Positions 8,009-16,430 of a stretch of 64,000 bases of DNA are shown here, one piece after another. Position 1 is the stretch's first letter. Every line of letters starts with the position of its first letter. Source of the DNA: Synoicihabitans lomoniglobus (GTDB taxonomy: Bacteria > Verrucomicrobiota > Verrucomicrobiia > Opitutales > Opitutaceae). A program made the translations under genes and the position numbers. The stretch covers positions 5,017,501-5,081,500 of the forward strand of contig NZ_CP119075.1 in assembly GCF_029023725.1 (NCBI RefSeq). The letters are read 5' to 3'. A model generated the notes under the pieces. The model had not been told where the DNA came from and did no database searches. It worked only from the letters and a program-made list of their open reading frames with translations.

Positions 8009-8365
8009 ATGTTCCAAGTCACTTTCGCCCCTCAGGCCATGCAAGAGCTCAACAAGCTCGACAAACTCACGCAGCTGGTCGCGATCGAACCGCTGAGTGT
8101 GTTGCGGTCCATCGATCTCGAACGGCCGCGCGAGCCGTTGGGCAAATTCGTCCGGCGCAGCCAAACGCTGTATCGCCTGCGCAGCGGGGAACTCCGGTTC
8201 TATTTTGAGACGCGCGACGAAGAGGAGCTTCACGTGCTCTACATCCTCCACGAACACTCGTTGGAGGATTTTCTGTTGCGCAACAAATTGCCCGTGTCCG
8301 AACAACAGTTGGTCGAACAGCACTCGAAATTTTGGAAGTATCTCGAGTCCATCACCAAGTCCTGA
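8009..8365 (+). CDS. Solitary RelE/ParE-like fold protein
   Basis: A 118-residue protein whose layout resembles the RelE/ParE toxin superfamily: an N-terminal helical pair (FAPQAMQELNKLDKL), then beta strands LYRLRSGELRFYFETR and ELHVLYILHEHSLEDFLLR. No antitoxin gene lies next to it; 22 bases after its stop comes pssA. The missing antitoxin and the tie to a phospholipid gene suggest a domesticated member with another role, which is inference. Family assignment is by pattern only and could be wrong. Confidence 0.55.
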   Translation: MFQVTFAPQAMQELNKLDKLTQLVAIEPLSVLRSIDLERPREPLGKFVRRSQTLYRLRSGELRFYFETRDEEELHVLYILHEHSLEDFLLRNKLPVSEQQLVEQHSKFWKYLESITKS

Positions 8366-8387
8366 TGATTCCCGCCTTTCTCCTGCC

Positions 8388-9254
8388 ATGAGCACCGACG
8401 CACCTGACGCCCCCACCCCGGACCCGGAAGATCCATTCACGGCGGAGAACGCCAGTCGGATCTATTTCCTGCCCAACTTGATGACGGCGGGAAATCTGTT
8501 CTGCGGTTTTGTCGCCTGCATCAAATGTGTGCAGGCCCACTATCTGATGCGGGGGGCGGATGTGATCACGCCCGGGGCGAGCGAGTTGTTCTCGGAGGCG
8601 GTTTGGCTGATTTTCGGTGCCATGGCTTTCGATGTGCTGGATGGTCGTCTGGCCCGCATGGGGGGACGCGAGTCCCTGTTTGGCGGAGAGTTCGATTCCT
8701 TGGCCGACATGGTGTCGTTTGGCCTGACCCCGGCGTTGATGATGTTTTTCCTGATCCTGTCGCCGACTCAGGGGTATCCCATTTTTCAAAAAATCGGCTG
8801 GTTCTTCGGATTCGTCTATCTGCTGTGCGCGGCGATTCGACTGGCACGGTTCAATGTAATCACCCACCCGCTCATCACCCGGAACCACAAACCCGCCAGC
8901 AAGGACTTCATCGGTTTGCCGGTGCCGGCGGCGGCGGGCACCGTGGCGGCGCTGGTGTTGTTTTTGCTCAATCTGGCCAAACACGATCGTGAACTCCAGA
9001 TGTGGGCGCTCGCGCTGCCCCCGTTGCTCATCTTGATCGCCGTGCTGATGGTCAGCCGCATCAGCTATCCCAGCGGCAAGCAAATCGACATGCAGACGAA
9101 GACTCCCCTGACCTCCTTCGTGCTGTTTCTGGCGGCGGCCAGTGCGATCGTCGCGTTCAAGGAAGTCGGCATGCTGGTCGTCATGCTTGGCTACATTTTC
9201 TGGGGAATTTATCGCTCGCTGCGGAGCCGTTCCTCCAACGCGGAAAACGTGTGA
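8388..9254 (+). CDS. pssA: CDP-diacylglycerol-serine O-phosphatidyltransferase
   Basis: A 288-residue membrane enzyme that makes phosphatidylserine from CDP-diacylglycerol and L-serine, the first step to phosphatidylethanolamine. The CDP-alcohol phosphatidyltransferase signature (DG-x2-AR-x8-G-x3-D-x3-D) is complete as DGRLAR, then GGEFDSLAD, about residues 85-107. About seven to eight hydrophobic segments follow. The ATG at 8388 is chosen since the residues after it (MSTDAPDAPTPDPEDP) form a normal cytoplasmic tail; an extension further upstream would overlap the RelE-like gene. psd (decarboxylase) is not nearby. Confidence 0.9.
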   Translation: MSTDAPDAPTPDPEDPFTAENASRIYFLPNLMTAGNLFCGFVACIKCVQAHYLMRGADVITPGASELFSEAVWLIFGAMAFDVLDGRLARMGGRESLFGGEFDSLADMVSFGLTPALMMFFLILSPTQGYPIFQKIGWFFGFVYLLCAAIRLARFNVITHPLITRNHKPASKDFIGLPVPAAAGTVAALVLFLLNLAKHDRELQMWALALPPLLILIAVLMVSRISYPSGKQIDMQTKTPLTSFVLFLAAASAIVAFKEVGMLVVMLGYIFWGIYRSLRSRSSNAENV

Positions 9255-9501
9255 ACAAGTTGACGATCATTACCCAACAACTTTTAGGCGGTGAAAAACT
9301 CGCGAGTTGTTCAGAATTGTCCGACAGTTGCTCACAACCTCGCCGTCGGCCCGCTCCCAGTGGTAAATCTGCCGATTTTAACCGAGTTACTACAGTTTTT
9401 CTTCCCCATAATAAGACGGCTCTAATTACTTATTGAATCAGGTATCTTTTGGGCTTTGTTAACTTCCGCACTTCCCGGCCCCGGGAACCTCTCCCCACGC
9501 C
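9255..9501. other. Intergenic region before dnaN, no gene seen
   Basis: This 247-base gap separates pssA from dnaN. It is less GC-rich than its flanks, mainly from about 9370 to 9460, and presumably holds the dnaN promoter. Segments GCGAGTTGT (9302-9310) and ACAACCTCGC (9334-9343) can form a bulged stem that might end pssA transcription. I looked for DnaA boxes of the TTATCCACA type and found none, so there is no support for an origin of replication here. Confidence 0.4.
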
Positions 9502-10626
9502 ATGAAACTTAAGATCAACCGCGACCACTTCAGCAACGGACTCGCCCAAGTTCTCAACGTCGTCGGCTCCAAAGCCACGATGCCCATTCTCAGCAATGTG
9601 CTGATCGAGGCGGAGAAGGACCACATCACCCTCACCACGACGAACCTGGATCTAGGGATTCGCTGTAAGATCAAAGCGGAGGTCAAGGAAGGCGGCGCGG
9701 TCACGCTGCCCGTCAAACGTCTCGCCACCATCGTGCGGGAGCTGCCCAACGTCGACGTGAGCTTCGACGCCACACCCAACCACCAGGTGAAACTCACTTC
9801 GGGCGGGTCCAACTTCCGCATCATGGGCATCGGCAAGGACGAGTTCCCTCCGCTGCCGGAGTTTGGCGACGATCGCACCTTCACCCTCGAGCAGGGTGAG
9901 CTCACCGCGATGCTCAAGAGCGTGGCCTATGCGCAGTCGACCGATGAGACCCGCTACATCCTCAACGGCGTATACTTCAATTTTAAGGACGGTAAGCTGT
10001 CTTTGGTGGCCACGGATGGTCGTCGCCTCGCTTTGACCTCCAAAGAGCTGGAAGTGCCCGAAGAAGCCGCCGGAGCCATCATCCTGCCAGCCAAGACGGT
10101 TGGCGAACTCCAGCGCATGCTCGACAAGGGCGAGAAACTGAAAGTCTCGTTCAATGAGCGCCGGGCTGCGTTTCAGATTTCCACCGACAAGGATTCGAGC
10201 GGTCTCATCGACTCGATTTACCTCTATTCGAAGGTCGTCGAAGGGAATTATCCCAATTACCAACAAGTTATTCCCAAGGAGACGCATCAGCGCATCAAGC
10301 TCGAGCGCGAGCTGCTGCAACAGTGCATCCACCGGGCTGCGTTGGTGTGCAGTGAGAAGTCCAATTCGGTCAAACTGAAGCTGTCTTCCAATCTTCTGGA
10401 GATCACGGCGCAGAGTCCTGATTTCGGTGAAGCTCACGAATCCATGGCCATCGGTTACAGTGGTCCGGAGCTGCAAGTTGCTTTTAATCCGCAGTTTCTG
10501 CTCGATCCCTTGAAGGCTTTGAACAAGGACGAGGTCTTCTTTGAAGTGAAGGACGAGGTCAGCCCGGGTGTGTTCAAGACCTTGGAGAGCTTCATCTGTG
10601 TGATCATGCCCGTGCGTTTGAGCTGA
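9502..10626 (+). CDS. dnaN: DNA polymerase III beta subunit (sliding clamp)
   Basis: A 374-residue protein matching DnaN over its whole length, with the three clamp domains (about 1-120, 128-245 and 246-374). It starts [20 protein letters not shown] and ends VIMPVRLS, the usual C-terminal MP.R motif. Two copies form a ring on DNA that holds the polymerase. Elsewhere dnaN often follows dnaA at the origin; here it lies behind pssA without dnaA or recF. A strong terminator follows. Confidence 0.97.
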   Translation: MKLKINRDHFSNGLAQVLNVVGSKATMPILSNVLIEAEKDHITLTTTNLDLGIRCKIKAEVKEGGAVTLPVKRLATIVRELPNVDVSFDATPNHQVKLTSGGSNFRIMGIGKDEFPPLPEFGDDRTFTLEQGELTAMLKSVAYAQSTDETRYILNGVYFNFKDGKLSLVATDGRRLALTSKELEVPEEAAGAIILPAKTVGELQRMLDKGEKLKVSFNERRAAFQISTDKDSSGLIDSIYLYSKVVEGNYPNYQQVIPKETHQRIKLERELLQQCIHRAALVCSEKSNSVKLKLSSNLLEITAQSPDFGEAHESMAIGYSGPELQVAFNPQFLLDPLKALNKDEVFFEVKDEVSPGVFKTLESFICVIMPVRLS

Positions 10627-10662
10627 TCGTCGGTTCCTTCATTAAATTTCGTATCGTTTTTG

Positions 10663-10700
10663 CCGGGCCGGACGCTCTCAGCGCCCGGCCCGGTTGGTTT
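10663..10700 (+). terminator. Intrinsic terminator of dnaN
   Basis: CCGGGCCGGACGC (10663-10675) and GCGCCCGGCCCGG (10681-10693) form a 13-pair stem with one mismatch and a five-base loop, followed by TTGGTTT. It lies 36 bases after the dnaN stop and ends only 15 bases before the next ATG, so it may also attenuate that gene. Confidence 0.75.
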
Positions 10701-10708
10701 ATTCCCAA

Positions 10709-11587
10709 ATGGATCCCACCTATTTCATTGTTTCCGCCATGGTCGTGTCGCTGGTGCTTTTTCAAGCCAACCAGCGCCGGGCCTCGCCGGTGCTTTCGAT
10801 CCTCAACCGCTGGTTGCGTTGGCTGATCTTTGGGTTTGGTCTGGCCAAGATCGTGATCGATCTGGGAGTCACCGCCCGTCCTTACTGGATGTTGGTGCTG
10901 ACCTTTCTGTTGGTTTACGCCCTGGTGGAGACGATCTATCGCTGGTTGGAGATTCAGGCGTTGAGCCTCAGCCCCATTCCGCTGTTTCCGCGGTTTCGAG
11001 CCAACGCGGGCGGCGAGGAGTGGCCGACCCACCCCCGGTTTGTCAAAACGCGGGATTGGCTGCGGGGACAGGGTTTTCACGTCGTTCAGTCCCTCAAGGC
11101 CGAGATTGCGCCGAGTATTCATCTGCGGATGTCGGTTTATCAGGATTCGTCCAACCGGCTGCGCATTCAGATCCTGTTTTTGCCCCAGCCCGGCGGCAAC
11201 ATCGTCATGTGCGCCAGCTTGTCGTCGCAGACGCCGGACGGACTCCGCTACGTGACGGACAACCTCTACCTGCCCTTCGCTGGATTTTATCCGGAGAACT
11301 GGATGGTCGATCGCAGCCCGTGGCGGCGCACCTTACCCGCCCTGTTGCGTCGTCACCGGCAGCGGGTCGACGGGAAGAATATCGTTTTACAGGCGTGGGA
11401 GACCGATCCCTTGGTCGATCTCAACGCGCAGCAGCAGGCCCTGGAGCAGGTGAACACCGAACTCGGGTTTCTCTTTCCTCATCACGAACGGGATGAGCAC
11501 GGCAAAATGACCTCCGAAGCACGTTACCGGGTGTGGAAGGAAGCATGGTTGCTCAATTATTTCGGACGGAGTGCTCGGTATTTTTAA
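10709..11587 (+). CDS. Membrane-anchored protein of unknown function
   Basis: A 292-residue protein. Three hydrophobic segments lie at the N-terminus (about residues 5-20, 35-52 and 60-82). A soluble remainder (about 90-292) follows, with WPTHPRFVKTRDWLRGQGFH and a Pro/Trp-containing C-terminal half. I recognise no family. The ATG at 10709 is preferred to a TTG at 10694 that would overlap the terminator stem. It is followed 52 bases later by a large sensor kinase; a functional link is not shown. Confidence 0.7.
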   Translation: MDPTYFIVSAMVVSLVLFQANQRRASPVLSILNRWLRWLIFGFGLAKIVIDLGVTARPYWMLVLTFLLVYALVETIYRWLEIQALSLSPIPLFPRFRANAGGEEWPTHPRFVKTRDWLRGQGFHVVQSLKAEIAPSIHLRMSVYQDSSNRLRIQILFLPQPGGNIVMCASLSSQTPDGLRYVTDNLYLPFAGFYPENWMVDRSPWRRTLPALLRRHRQRVDGKNIVLQAWETDPLVDLNAQQQALEQVNTELGFLFPHHERDEHGKMTSEARYRVWKEAWLLNYFGRSARYF

Positions 11588-11639
11588 CTCACATTCTGGC
11601 CGCGGGTGACGTTGTTATCCGGGTCTTTTTCCTCCTTCC

Positions 11640-14600
11640 ATGACACCGGATAACGAACCCACGCCAACGGAGTCGGCCCCACGTTTCGCCCCCCGGGGTG
11701 GCAGCAGGCCCAAACGGGGGGCGATGTGGTTGCCGGTGTTGGTGGGCGTATGTGCGGTCACGACCACCTTGATCGCGTTTGTCTCGATCGAAAACGCGGC
11801 CAAATCGGCGGACCAAGCCCGTTTTGAACGTCTGACCGAACGTCTCAGCAGCGGTTTTAATCAACACCTGCGCACCACCGCCCAGGCGCTGCGCACCGGC
11901 GCGGTGCTCTCGGCGAACAGCGATAACATGAATCGGCGCATGTGGCAGGATTATCTGGCTGCGACCGGACTGCGCACCGAACACGGCATGGTGGGCCTGG
12001 GTTTTGTGGAGCGGGTGGCGCGAGCTGACATCGATGCCTTTGAGGCGCGGATCCGAGCCTCGGGCCTGCCGGACTACACGGCGGAGCGGGCGGGCGATCA
12101 TGATCCGCTTTATCTCGTGGCCTACATCGAGCCCTACGCGACGAATGCGGGGGCGTTGGGCATCGACGTGGCCAACGGCACCAACCGACGTACGGCGGCC
12201 GAGACTGCCACGCGGGAGCTGCGCGTTTCGATGTCGCGCCGGATTCGTTTGATTGTGGGAGATGCGGAGACGCCGGGCTTTCTGCTATTCTATCCGGTGT
12301 TCAACCTGGGTGCTCCCGTGGCCACCGTCGCTGAGCGTGAGGCGGCCCTGCGGGGATGGGTTTATGGGGCCGTGCGGGTGGATGCGCTGGTTTCCCCGAT
12401 CGAGGATGAGTTTTGGGATGAGGTGGACTTCAAGGTGTATGAAGGCACTTCGAGCGCGGGCGGGCGGTTGCTCTGGGATGCCGCCATGCGTAATCCGTCG
12501 TCGCGCTACGACGCCGAAAAAGCGCGGTTTGAGCGCACGATCCATTTCGATGTCTTTGGTCAACCCTGGACCATGGAAGCGCGTTCGCGGCCGCATCTGG
12601 TGCTCGATTCGGCGCATCGATTCGCCTGGTTGGTGCTGTCGCTGGGGGGGCTGCTCAGCGCCGGGGCGGTGTTGCTGACGATTCGACTGTCGCGTGGCCG
12701 CACCCAAGCGCTGGCCAAGGCGGAGCGGGCGAACGCGGACCTGGTGTTGGCCAACGAACAGTCCCGGCGGTTGGCGTTCATCGCCAAACATATCCACAAC
12801 GCGGTGGTGATCACCGATCCGGAAGGCCGGATCGAGTGGTGCAACGAGGGGTTTACGCGTTTGAGCGGGTGGGAGGCCAAGGAAGTCATCGGTCGCACGC
12901 CTGACTCGTTCCTCCACGGGAAGGAAACGAACCCGGCCATGAGCGATCAGACCAAACGGCAGATCGCAGCCGGCGAGCCCTTCTCGGAAGAGCTGATCAA
13001 CTACCACCGCGACGGCCATCCCTATTGGGTCGCGATTGATGGTCAGCCCCTGCACGACGATCACGGGCGCGTGACCGGATACATGTCGATCGTGGTCGAT
13101 ATCACCGAGCGCAAACAAACCGCCATCCAGCTCGCCCGTCAGGAAGCCGAGTTGCGCTTCATCTTCGAATCCTCGCCGGTCGGGCTCTCGCTCATGGTCG
13201 TCAACCGACCGGAGACGCGGCTGGTCAACCCGGCGTGGTTGCGCATCACCGAACTCTCGGCGGACGCGGCGAAAGATGATGAAGCCCTGCGCGCCGTGTT
13301 GCATCCCGACGACGTGGAGCAGTGGGAGAAACTGGAGTCCGGTGGCGATCACGCCGGCGTGGAACTGCGCATCATGCAGCCGGACGGCGATATTGTTTGG
13401 GTGGAGCTTCAGCGGCGTCGTTACGGTGATCCGGTGACCGGCACGCGGCAGGATGTCATGACGATGGTCGATATCACGGCATCGAAGAATCAAGCCGCGG
13501 ATTTGATCGCCGCCAAGGAACAGGCTGAGCAGGCGAGCATGGCGAAGAGCCAGTTTCTGGCCATGATGAGTCACGAGATTCGCACCCCCATGAACGGCGT
13601 CATCGGCATGGCGTCGGTGCTCATCGAATCGGACCTGACGCCGGAGCAAACGGAATGCGTCGAAACGATCTCCAAGAGCGGCAATGCCTTGCTGACGATC
13701 ATCAACGACATCCTCGATTTTTCCAAAGTGGAGGCCGGTCAACTCAAGATCGAGAGCACCGAGTTTGCCCTCGCCGAATGTGTGGGCGGAGCCGTCGAGT
13801 TGCTCACGTTGCGTGCTGCGGAGAAGCAGCTCGAACTTCTCATCGATCTGGATCCCGCGCTTCCCCGGTTCGTGCAGGGCGATGCGGTGCGATTGCGGCA
13901 GGTCATGGTCAACCTGATTTCCAATGCCGTGAAGTTCACCGAGCGCGGCGAGATCTGTGTGCGGGTGCAGCTCAAGGAGCAGACCGCCGAGGGCGCGATA
14001 GTCTACGTCGAAGTGGTCGACACCGGCATTGGGATCAAGCCGGCGGATATCGGTCGCTTGTTCGACTCCTTCACCCAGGCGGATGCCTCGACGACGCGGC
14101 GTTACGGTGGCACCGGACTGGGTCTGCCGATTTCCAAACGACTCGTTGAGCTCATGGGGGGCTGCATGTGGTGCGAGAGCGAGTTTGGCAAAGGTTCCAA
14201 GTTCGCGTTCGAAATCACCCTCCCGGCTGATCCGGAAGCCGAGGGCGACGACGTCGACTTGCCGTTTCGCTCCCATTTACAGGGTAAATCCGTGCTGATC
14301 ATCGAAGGCAACGACACCAACCGTCGAATCGTCGCGGACATGGTCGCCCTGTGGAACATGACCCCCTCTGCCTTTTCCGCGGTCGATGTCGCGCTGCGCA
14401 ATACTTCCGCCGGCACGACCTACGACGTGATCATTCTCGGGCAAGACGCCACCGGCACTCCCGCTGACCAAGACCGTGTCGCGCAGTTGCGGGCGACTCC
14501 GATGGCTGCATCAGCCGCCGTCATGCTCATGGTTTCGGCAACCCGCGCGACTGACCCGGACGATGCCTCGCACTTTGACGTCGTGATCAAAAAACCGGTG

Positions 14601-15116
14601 CGGGCCCCCAACCTCGCGCCGTTGCTTGTTCGTGCCCTTCGCCTCCGGGCGGGGCCGCCGCCGCCCGCAGCGCGGTCCTCCGTCCCTCATCGACCGACGA
14701 CGGAACCATCGTCCGCGGCCGGGACGGCGTCCGCGTTGCATGTTCTCGTCGCGGAGGACAACCCCGTGAACCGGACCATCTTCGTAAACATGATTTCCCG
14801 CCTGGGCCATACCACGGATGTCGTGACCGACGGTTCAAAGGTGGTGCCGCAGCTCCAAAGCAAAGTCTACGACGTGGTCATGATGGATGTGCAGATGCCG
14901 GTGATGGACGGCTTGGAAGCGACCCGGCAGATCTGCACGACCTTCCCGCCGGAGAAGCGTCCTTGGATCGTGGCCGTCACGGCCAATGCCATGGCGGGCG
15001 ACCGTGAAAAATGTTTGGCCGTGGGCATGAACGACTACGTGACCAAGCCGCTCAAATTGCAGGATATCAACGCGGCGCTGGACCGGGCGCGTCAGGCCGT
15101 CCGCCGCGCGGATTGA
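11640..15116 (+). CDS. Hybrid sensor histidine kinase: CHASE, two PAS, kinase, two receivers
   Basis: A 1,158-residue membrane kinase. One helix (about 29-50) and a second (about 325-350) bracket a periplasmic CHASE domain (about 80-320). PAS domains lie at about 380-495 and 500-615, then a HisKA dimerisation domain with His645 in MMSHEIRTPMNG, and an ATPase domain (about 755-875). The first receiver (about 882-1000) is degenerate: the acidic pair is EG and the acceptor position reads ILGQDATG, with Gly in place of Asp. The second (about 1028-1150) is complete with Asp1083 in MMDVQMPVMDG. No cognate regulator is adjacent. Confidence 0.93.
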   Translation: MTPDNEPTPTESAPRFAPRGGSRPKRGAMWLPVLVGVCAVTTTLIAFVSIENAAKSADQARFERLTERLSSGFNQHLRTTAQALRTGAVLSANSDNMNRRMWQDYLAATGLRTEHGMVGLGFVERVARADIDAFEARIRASGLPDYTAERAGDHDPLYLVAYIEPYATNAGALGIDVANGTNRRTAAETATRELRVSMSRRIRLIVGDAETPGFLLFYPVFNLGAPVATVAEREAALRGWVYGAVRVDALVSPIEDEFWDEVDFKVYEGTSSAGGRLLWDAAMRNPSSRYDAEKARFERTIHFDVFGQPWTMEARSRPHLVLDSAHRFAWLVLSLGGLLSAGAVLLTIRLSRGRTQALAKAERANADLVLANEQSRRLAFIAKHIHNAVVITDPEGRIEWCNEGFTRLSGWEAKEVIGRTPDSFLHGKETNPAMSDQTKRQIAAGEPFSEELINYHRDGHPYWVAIDGQPLHDDHGRVTGYMSIVVDITERKQTAIQLARQEAELRFIFESSPVGLSLMVVNRPETRLVNPAWLRITELSADAAKDDEALRAVLHPDDVEQWEKLESGGDHAGVELRIMQPDGDIVWVELQRRRYGDPVTGTRQDVMTMVDITASKNQAADLIAAKEQAEQASMAKSQFLAMMSHEIRTPMNGVIGMASVLIESDLTPEQTECVETISKSGNALLTIINDILDFSKVEAGQLKIESTEFALAECVGGAVELLTLRAAEKQLELLIDLDPALPRFVQGDAVRLRQVMVNLISNAVKFTERGEICVRVQLKEQTAEGAIVYVEVVDTGIGIKPADIGRLFDSFTQADASTTRRYGGTGLGLPISKRLVELMGGCMWCESEFGKGSKFAFEITLPADPEAEGDDVDLPFRSHLQGKSVLIIEGNDTNRRIVADMVALWNMTPSAFSAVDVALRNTSAGTTYDVIILGQDATGTPADQDRVAQLRATPMAASAAVMLMVSATRATDPDDASHFDVVIKKPVRAPNLAPLLVRALRLRAGPPPPAARSSVPHRPTTEPSSAAGTASALHVLVAEDNPVNRTIFVNMISRLGHTTDVVTDGSKVVPQLQSKVYDVVMMDVQMPVMDGLEATRQICTTFPPEKRPWIVAVTANAMAGDREKCLAVGMNDYVTKPLKLQDINAALDRARQAVRRAD

Positions 15117-16298
15117 TCAGCGGAAATAGTCGGCCAGATTGACCACCGCGGTGGAGGCGACGGGCTGTCCGTTTTGCAAGGCGGGCAAAAAGTCGAGCTG
15201 TGCGATCATGGCGCCGACATGATCGGGCAGGATCGCTTCGGTCGGATGGATGGCGGTGAGAAATCCCTCCGCATCGACATCGACGGAAACTTTGAAATCC
15301 ACGTCCGCGGGCCGTGACGTGGCGCGCAGTTCCGCCGGTGCGAGTTCCCACACCGGTTGGGCGGGGAGCGTCTCGTTGCGGTGGTTGGCGGTGTGATCCA
15401 GCAACAGATACTGGCGAGCCTCGGCGGCGGAGAGATCGAAGCGTTTCTCCGAGAGATTGGACGCGAACTCTTTGCCGTTGTTGAACAAGTGGATCTTCAC
15501 ATCGAGGATCTCATACCCCGCAGGCATCCCGGTTTGGAGATGGAGGATCTTGCGGGGGGTGGGCCCGACGGCACCGATTTCGCGATGAAAATTGATGTCG
15601 CTGAGCTGGCCCTCCGGTCCGCGCAACCGGGCCCGAGCCACGAGAAAAGCGTGAGCCATGGTTTCGGGAGATGAAATCTTGAACGTGAGCTGAATGGCGT
15701 CGTGACCGTTTTGCCGGACGCGGGACTCCAGCTCCTTGTTGTTGAAATCCTGGCTGTTCATGGCGTCGAGCGTGTTGCTCTCTTCCATGACCGTATTGAC
15801 GCGTTCGGCCGTGATTTGACCGCCCATGTCCCGGACCGAACCCACGATGGTCGGCACATCGATTTCGTTCAGACGATCCTGTTGGTAGTTCATGATGTTC
15901 GTCTGCCGGCCCACCTGTTGACGTTTCGGATCGTTGCGGGGCGAAAAGGCCGCCTCCCACTTCAGGTCCTCGACGGTGGCGGCCAGACGGCACACTTTGG
16001 GCACGAGTTTCCACCGAAACCCGGTCGTCTGGTCCATTTCCTCCAACCGTCCATCTTCGGTCTCCACCAGGGAAGCCCGGCCCAAGACGTTTTTCACCCG
16101 CATCATTTCATTGTCGTGGGGGAGGTAGAGATCGACCCCGACATACAGATGATGGGTCGTCTCGGGCGCCACCCGGGAAGTCACCACCCGTGGCTTGGGC
16201 TGGCCCGATAACGTGCTGCACAGCATGACCAAAGAAAGCCCTGCGACCAGAAGAGCCGCAGTCTGCCGAGGGGGAGACGGAAGACGAAATGGGGTCAT
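15117..16298 (-). CDS. Secreted protein with TonB-C-like C-terminal domain
   Basis: A 393-residue protein with a signal peptide (MTPFRLPSPPRQTAALLVAG and on, about residues 1-32). The body has no family that I recognise. The last about 70 residues, from VDFKVSVDVDAEGFLTAIHP to VVNLADYF, resemble the C-terminal domain of TonB-type energy transducers, but there is no membrane anchor besides the signal peptide. ATG 16298 is preferred over an earlier in-frame codon because it places the signal peptide at the N-terminus. It ends beside the convergent kinase gene. Confidence 0.7.
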   Translation of the reverse strand: MTPFRLPSPPRQTAALLVAGLSLVMLCSTLSGQPKPRVVTSRVAPETTHHLYVGVDLYLPHDNEMMRVKNVLGRASLVETEDGRLEEMDQTTGFRWKLVPKVCRLAATVEDLKWEAAFSPRNDPKRQQVGRQTNIMNYQQDRLNEIDVPTIVGSVRDMGGQITAERVNTVMEESNTLDAMNSQDFNNKELESRVRQNGHDAIQLTFKISSPETMAHAFLVARARLRGPEGQLSDINFHREIGAVGPTPRKILHLQTGMPAGYEILDVKIHLFNNGKEFASNLSEKRFDLSAAEARQYLLLDHTANHRNETLPAQPVWELAPAELRATSRPADVDFKVSVDVDAEGFLTAIHPTEAILPDHVGAMIAQLDFLPALQNGQPVASTAVVNLADYFR

Positions 16299-16399
16299 TG
16301 AATCGAGAAAGCAGGCCGAGGCGACGCCGCCGGAGAATGGTTTCGCCACGCCGCGTATCACACTGGGATACGGCGCGGGTTCAAGTGTTCCGCTTTAAA

Positions 16400-16414
16400 A
16401 CGGCCGCTTGCCGT
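16400..16414 (-). terminator. Possible intrinsic terminator of rlmD
   Basis: On the minus strand ACGGC and GCCGT (16414-16410 and 16404-16400) pair around a five-base loop, followed by TTTAAAG. It lies 17 bases after the rlmD stop codon. The stem is short, so the call is tentative. Confidence 0.45.
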
Positions 16415-16430
16415 TGATTGCGGAGCCGGG

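Noticed and set aside
9255-9501. A replication origin in front of dnaN
   Set aside because: No DnaA box or AT-rich 13-mer array was seen and dnaA is not adjacent.
12285-14276. A 663-residue open frame on the minus strand within the hybrid kinase
   Set aside because: The kinase frame has all catalytic motifs; the opposite frame is His/Arg-rich and typical of GC-rich antisense frames.
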